DNA from: DATCVA01 sp036567205
GTDB taxonomy: Bacteria > Pseudomonadota > Gammaproteobacteria > Burkholderiales > Burkholderiaceae_B
Length of the DNA: 9,807 bases
Direction: 5' to 3'
NCBI GenBank assembly: GCA_036567205.1
Contig: DATCVA010000273.1
Location: forward strand, 1 to 9,807
This document shows, piece by piece, positions 6,232 through 9,807 of the stretch. Under the pieces are notes generated by a model. The model ran no database searches, was not told the origin of the DNA, and saw only the letters and a program-made list of their open reading frames with translations. Position 1 is the stretch's first letter; each line of letters opens with the position of its first letter. Made by a program: the position numbers and the translations under genes.

Positions 6232-7097
6232 CCCGAGCTACCATTACCCTGAAAGATAACGTCATTAACGGCCCAGGCGCCTCTAAACGCGTGGTTGTCG
6301 TACGAAAGCTTTCCAGACTCCAAAAATTATGGGGCGATGCATTTGTCCGGAAGACCGTCATTATTTTGTTGCTGGCGCTAGCCTGGGAAGTCTACGGACG
6401 ACTGCTCAACAACCCCTTGCTTTTCCCTACTTTGTCGGACACCGTCGGGGCCTTTATCGACCGCATCGGCGATGGGGTGCTGCTCGACCGCGCCTGGACG
6501 TCGATCAAAGTCTTGCTGATGGGTTATTCGCTTGGCATCACGATTGCGGCCATCTTGACGATACTGGCCATCAGCACACAAATCGGCACGGACTTTCTTG
6601 AAGTCATGACCGCCATGTTCAACCCTTTGCCAGCCATCGCTCTGCTACCGCTGGCCCTTATCTGGTTTGGCCTGGGCACGACAAGCATCGTTTTTGTCTT
6701 ACTGCACTCCGTCATCTGGGTCGTTGCGTTAAATACCCAGGCAGGCTTTTTAGCTGTCTCGCATACCATGCGCATGGTTGGCCGCAACTACGAACTCAGG
6801 GGCCTTCGATACGTCTTTAAAATTTTAATTCCAGCCGCGTTCCCTTCTATTCTTACGGGCCTGAAAATTGGCTGGGCATTTGCGTGGCGCACGCTTATTG
6901 CCGCCGAGCTGGTATTCGGGGTTGCATCGGGCCAGGGCGGCCTGGGCTGGTTCATTTTTGAAAACCGGAATCTGCTTGATATTCCCGCAGTTTTCGCAGG
7001 CCTGCTTACCGTCATAATTATTGGACTTATCGTCGAAAATTTTGTATTTCGCCTCATCGAGAAAAAAACCGTACGACGATGGGGCATGCAAAGCTAA
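6228..7097 (+). CDS. ABC transporter permease (NitT/TauT, BPD_transp_1)
   Basis: A 289-residue inner-membrane protein with a basic N-terminal tail and about six hydrophobic helices, roughly 42-60, 95-116, 132-150, 153-169, 217-233 and 254-275. The cytoplasmic coupling loop that contacts the ATPase (EAA-type motif) is seen at about 184-214, with GRNYELRG followed by IPAAFPSILTGLKIG. The start overlaps the ATPase stop by four bases. With one permease gene, the importer is expected to be a homodimeric membrane core plus two ATPases, as for SsuC/TauC systems. The stop is followed by 130 bases without a gene, mostly occupied by repeat copy B, so the downstream dehydratase may have its own leader or promoter. 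Confidence 0.93.
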   Translation: MTRATITLKDNVINGPGASKRVVVVRKLSRLQKLWGDAFVRKTVIILLLALAWEVYGRLLNNPLLFPTLSDTVGAFIDRIGDGVLLDRAWTSIKVLLMGYSLGITIAAILTILAISTQIGTDFLEVMTAMFNPLPAIALLPLALIWFGLGTTSIVFVLLHSVIWVVALNTQAGFLAVSHTMRMVGRNYELRGLRYVFKILIPAAFPSILTGLKIGWAFAWRTLIAAELVFGVASGQGGLGWFIFENRNLLDIPAVFAGLLTVIIIGLIVENFVFRLIEKKTVRRWGMQS

Positions 7098-7200
7098 TTC
7101 TATGTCCAAATCAATCGTGAACATCACGGCAAAGTGCAGACAGATCATTTGTACGGCTACTGCGCCGACACAGTTCGCAGTTAATTTAGAAATGGAATAA
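7094..7200 (+). repeat. Diverged leader repeat, copy B
   Basis: This is the partner of 262-369. Shared blocks are TCCAAATCAAT (7105-7115), TTGTACGGC (7149-7157) and CCGACAC (7165-7171). The first four bases overlap the end of the permease gene, so the left limit may be partly chance. The element ends 27 bases before the dehydratase start codon. Local stems can be drawn in this copy (CTGCG 7160-7164 with CGCAG 7176-7180; CGGC 7154-7157 with GCCG 7164-7167), but they are only partly kept in copy A. Confidence 0.7.
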
Positions 7201-7227
7201 GCAGCAACAACAACTCAAGAGACAGAC

Positions 7228-8955
7228 ATGAAATCCCCAGAATCATTACGCAGTGCACGCTGGTTTGCTCCCGACGACCTACGTGGTTTCGGCCATCGTT
7301 CGCGAATCATGCAAATGGGCTACGCGCCCGAAGACTGGGCAGGCAAACCAGTTATCGCCATTCTTAATACATGGTCCGACATCAATCCGTGCCACGCCCA
7401 CTTCAAGCAGCGCGTCGAAGACGTCAAGCGCGGAGTACTTCAGGCCGGCGGTTTCCCCATCGAGCTACCCGCCATGTCGCTGGCGGAGAATTTCGTTAAA
7501 CCAACGACCATGCTGTATCGCAATCTCCTGGCCATGGAAACGGAAGAACTCATCCGCTCGCACCCGGTCGATGGCGCCGTGCTGATGGGCGGATGCGACA
7601 AGACAACCCCCGCCTTGCTCATGGGAGCAACCAGCGCCGGCGTACCGGCCATTTATATCCCCGCCGGTCCGATGCTGCGCGGCAACTGGGAAGGCAACGT
7701 ACTGGGATCGGGGTCGGATGCCTGGAAATACTGGGATGAACGCCGTGCCGGCAACATCACCAAAACTCAATGGCTGGGTATCGAGGGCGGTATTGCGCGC
7801 AGCCATGGCCACTGCATGACCATGGGCACGGCCAGCACCATGACTGCTATTGCCGACGCGCTGGGCATGTCATTACCGGGCGCCTCATCCATTCCGGCAG
7901 CCGATGTCAATCACATACGCATGTGTGCCGAAACCGGCCGCCGTATCGTCGGCATGGTCTGGGAAGACCTGACCCCCAATAAAATCCAGACGACCCATGC
8001 GTTTCAGAATGCCATTACCGTCGCCATGGCCATGGGCTGCTCAACCAACGCCATTATTCACGTTATTGCCCAAGCCAAACGAGCCGGCTGCGACATCAGC
8101 CTGGATGACTTCGAGCGCATTAGCCATATCGTCCCCGTCATTGCCAACATTCGCCCCAACGGCGATAAATATCTGATGGAAGACTTCTACTACGCCGGGG
8201 GCATACGCGGTCTAATGAGCCAGCTCAAAGAACACCTGCAACTCGATGCCATGACCGTCACCGGCAAGACACTGGGTGAAAATCTTCAGGATGCCGCCGT
8301 GTATAACAGCGATGTGATCCGTACTCTGGACAACCCCATTTACAAAGAAGGTTCACTGGCTGTCCTGAAAGGCAATATTGCCCCCAATGGCTGTGTAATG
8401 AAGCCCGCGGCCGCCGAAGCACATCTGTTGAAACACACCGGCACAGCGCTCGTGTTCGACAGTTATCCCGAAATGAAAGAACAGCTCAATCGCCACGACC
8501 TGGACGTCACGGCAGATCATGTTCTGATTTTGCGCAATGTCGGACCGCAAGGCGGCCCGGGCATGCCGGAATGGGGCATGATCCCTATTCCGCAAAAGCT
8601 CGTTGAACAGGGCGTACGCGACATGATCCGTATTTCCGATGCGCGCATGAGCGGAACCAGCTATGGCGCCTGTGTTTTACATGTATCACCCGAAGCGTAC
8701 ATTGGCGGCCCACTGGCACTCGTGCAAAACGGCGATGAAATCTCGATCGACGTCGTTGCACGCTCGATTCATCTGAATGTGTCCGACGACGAACTCCAGC
8801 AACGCAAAACTAAACTACAACCCCATCCGCCACGCTTTGAACGCGGCTATGGCTGGATGTTCAACCGCCATATTCAGCAGGCCGATCAGGGCTGCGACTT
8901 TGATTTCTTACAAACTCAGTTTGGTAAAACTGCGGGCGAACCCGACATTTTCTAG
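7228..8955 (+). CDS. IlvD/Edd-family [2Fe-2S] dehydratase, probably acting on a sugar acid
   Basis: A 575-residue cytoplasmic enzyme that removes water from a 2,3-dihydroxy acid to give a 2-keto-3-deoxy acid. Cys55 (NPCH), Cys123 (GGCDKTTP) and Cys196 (HGHCMTMG) match the three cysteines of [2Fe-2S] members such as L-arabinonate dehydratase (59/127/200 there). Glu87, Asp124 and Lys125 match its magnesium ligands, including the lysine that is carbamylated. The catalytic serine loop is seen as RMSGTSYG (473-480). Length (about 575-580) and sequence style suit the pentonate/sugar-acid branch better than biosynthetic IlvD or Edd, but the substrate is not determined. The ribosome site AAGAGA (7217-7222) is weak. 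Eight bases separate its stop from the RraA-like gene. An amino acid synthesis role is disfavoured by the transporter and regulator context. Confidence 0.9.
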   Translation: MKSPESLRSARWFAPDDLRGFGHRSRIMQMGYAPEDWAGKPVIAILNTWSDINPCHAHFKQRVEDVKRGVLQAGGFPIELPAMSLAENFVKPTTMLYRNLLAMETEELIRSHPVDGAVLMGGCDKTTPALLMGATSAGVPAIYIPAGPMLRGNWEGNVLGSGSDAWKYWDERRAGNITKTQWLGIEGGIARSHGHCMTMGTASTMTAIADALGMSLPGASSIPAADVNHIRMCAETGRRIVGMVWEDLTPNKIQTTHAFQNAITVAMAMGCSTNAIIHVIAQAKRAGCDISLDDFERISHIVPVIANIRPNGDKYLMEDFYYAGGIRGLMSQLKEHLQLDAMTVTGKTLGENLQDAAVYNSDVIRTLDNPIYKEGSLAVLKGNIAPNGCVMKPAAAEAHLLKHTGTALVFDSYPEMKEQLNRHDLDVTADHVLILRNVGPQGGPGMPEWGMIPIPQKLVEQGVRDMIRISDARMSGTSYGACVLHVSPEAYIGGPLALVQNGDEISIDVVARSIHLNVSDDELQQRKTKLQPHPPRFERGYGWMFNRHIQQADQGCDFDFLQTQFGKTAGEPDIF

Positions 8956-8963
8956 GAAGCACA

Positions 8964-9686
8964 ATGAATTCATTGACACCTGCGATTAAAAAGCAGCTCG
9001 AACAAGTTAGCGTTGCCACCCTCGCCACGGCGCTGTATAAGCGCGGTCTGCGCAACCAGATGATCCAGGACGTCCTGCCGCTTAGCGCAAAAAAGGAACG
9101 TATGATCGGCCCGGCCTTTACCTTGCGCTATATGCCTGCACGCGAAGACCTCAATCAGCTTGCCGTTTTCCGCGACCGCGATCATCCTCAGCGCAAAGCG
9201 GTTGAAGACTGCCCTCCCGGAGCGGTACTGGTAATAGACAGCCGCAAAGACCCTCGGGCTGCCTCCGCCGGCGGTATCCTGGTGTCACGCCTGATGAAGC
9301 GCGGTGTTGCCGGCGTCGTTACTGACGGCGGCTTTCGCGATTCATACGAAATCGCCGAAATGGCCATTCCGGCCTATCATAATCGGCCGTCGTCCCCTAC
9401 CAATTTAACGCTGCATCAAGCCATCGACATTAATGTCCCCATCGGTTGCGGCGATGCGCCGGTTTTTCCGAGCGATATCATCTTCGGCGACCAGGAAGGC
9501 GTCATCGTCATTCCCGCGCACCTTGTCGAGGAAGTCGCAGCAGAAGCGGTTGAAATGACGGCGTTTGAAGACTTCGTGATGGAAATGGTCAATAAAGAAG
9601 GCCGCTCTATTTTGGGCCTGTACCCGGCAACCGATCCGAAAACCCTGGATGACTTCGCTGGGTGGAAAAAAACGAATAATCGTTAA
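8964..9686 (+). CDS. RraA-like / HMG-CHA aldolase-fold protein, probable 2-keto acid aldolase
   Basis: A 240-residue protein of the RraA-like superfamily, which covers RNase E inhibitor RraA and class II pyruvate aldolases acting on 4-hydroxy-4-methyl-2-oxoglutarate or 4-carboxy-4-hydroxy-2-oxoadipate. Visible are the phosphate/pyruvate-binding glycine segment ASAGGILVSRLMKRG (100-114), the metal and substrate loop DGGFRD with Asp121, Arg125 and Asp126, and GDQEGVIVIP (175-184). Arg and Asp in this loop are the catalytic pair of the aldolases. It is longer than true RraA (about 160 residues), with extra N- and C-terminal parts. AGGAAG (8954-8959) overlaps the preceding TAG stop, and the start follows eight bases after it, so the two are coupled. 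From context I infer retro-aldol cleavage of the dehydratase product; an RNase-regulating role is unlikely but not excluded. Confidence 0.88.
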   Translation: MNSLTPAIKKQLEQVSVATLATALYKRGLRNQMIQDVLPLSAKKERMIGPAFTLRYMPAREDLNQLAVFRDRDHPQRKAVEDCPPGAVLVIDSRKDPRAASAGGILVSRLMKRGVAGVVTDGGFRDSYEIAEMAIPAYHNRPSSPTNLTLHQAIDINVPIGCGDAPVFPSDIIFGDQEGVIVIPAHLVEEVAAEAVEMTAFEDFVMEMVNKEGRSILGLYPATDPKTLDDFAGWKKTNNR

Positions 9687-9807
9687 TGCAGGGCGAATAA
9701 GCAAATAGCCGTTAATGCAAAACGTCAGCCAAATACCTCTACCGTAAGACCGAATGGCGCTGGCCGTGGGGCCGGGGGTAGAGCGGGGCTGGCGTAAGGC
9801 GTGCGCC
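9687..9807. other. Non-coding tail at the right edge
   Basis: No gene can be supported. The first part holds short imperfect direct repeats (CGAATAA at 9673-9679 and 9694-9700; CGTTAATGCA at 9681-9690 and 9710-9719) that overlap the end of the RraA-like gene. The last 60 bases turn GC-rich. A minus-strand frame ending at TGA (complement of 9725-9727) is open to the edge for 26 codons and reads like it could be the end of a converging gene (tail PFGLTVEVFG), but this is too short to judge. No clear intrinsic terminator follows the RraA-like gene. Confidence 0.35.

Noticed and set aside
6825..7148. Minus-strand open frame spanning the permease end and repeat copy B
   Set aside because: Most of it is antisense to the permease; no family resemblance or ribosome site, and the frame is not kept in repeat copy A.
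7228..8955. Biosynthetic dihydroxy-acid dehydratase (ilvD) or 6-phosphogluconate dehydratase (edd)
   Set aside because: Cysteine and magnesium-ligand spacing matches the [2Fe-2S] sugar-acid dehydratases, and the context is a transporter/regulator cluster rather than branched-chain synthesis or Entner-Doudoroff genes.
9725..9807. Minus-strand partial gene at the right edge
   Set aside because: Only 26 codons are visible; the tail looks protein-like, but no family can be assigned, so it is noted in the edge entry rather than called.
1..9807. CRISPR array, tRNA, insertion sequence or prophage remnant
   Set aside because: No regularly spaced identical repeats, cloverleaf-like sequence, transposase or terminal inverted repeats with target duplications were seen; the only long repeat is the two-copy leader element.

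Overview
This window looks like ordinary chromosome from a betaproteobacterium of the order Burkholderiales, most likely Alcaligenaceae. I infer that from protein style (malate synthase G, an FCD-type GntR regulator, an IlvD/Edd-plus-RraA-like pair, an AEC carrier) and moderate GC. It is not proven by any marker gene. No tRNA, rRNA, insertion sequence, phage gene or CRISPR array is visible.

Left part (1-1383): the 3' end of an AEC-family carrier (2-154), a leader carrying a diverged repeat, a YegP-type double-DUF1508 protein (413-751), and a convergent pterin-4a-carbinolamine dehydratase (phhB, 789-1076, minus strand). A long imperfect hairpin (769-804) sits at the convergent gene ends. Next comes a 307-base divergent region that holds the phhB promoter and sites upstream of glcB.

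Middle (1384-4420): malate synthase G (glcB, 1384-3543), a GC-rich terminator candidate, and a convergent GntR/FCD regulator (3606-4292, minus strand). The regulator is divergent from a catabolic cluster. The 128-base divergent intergenic region carries an exact 18-base AT-rich palindrome nested inside an exact 10-base inverted repeat, a good operator candidate.

Right part (4421-9686): a NitT/TauT-type ABC importer (periplasmic binding protein, ATPase, permease), an IlvD/Edd-family [2Fe-2S] dehydratase (7228-8955) and an RraA/HMG-aldolase-fold protein (8964-9686). The simplest reading is uptake of a hydroxylated organic acid, dehydration to a 2-keto-3-deoxy acid, and retro-aldol cleavage to pyruvate plus an aldehyde, under control of the divergent GntR protein. 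If the aldehyde is glyoxylate, the neighbouring malate synthase would be its sink; this is inference.

The least expected sequence feature is a ~108-base element at 262-369 that recurs at 7094-7200 with roughly 75% identity by hand alignment. Both copies have the same orientation and each lies just upstream of an unrelated gene (the YegP-type gene and the dehydratase).
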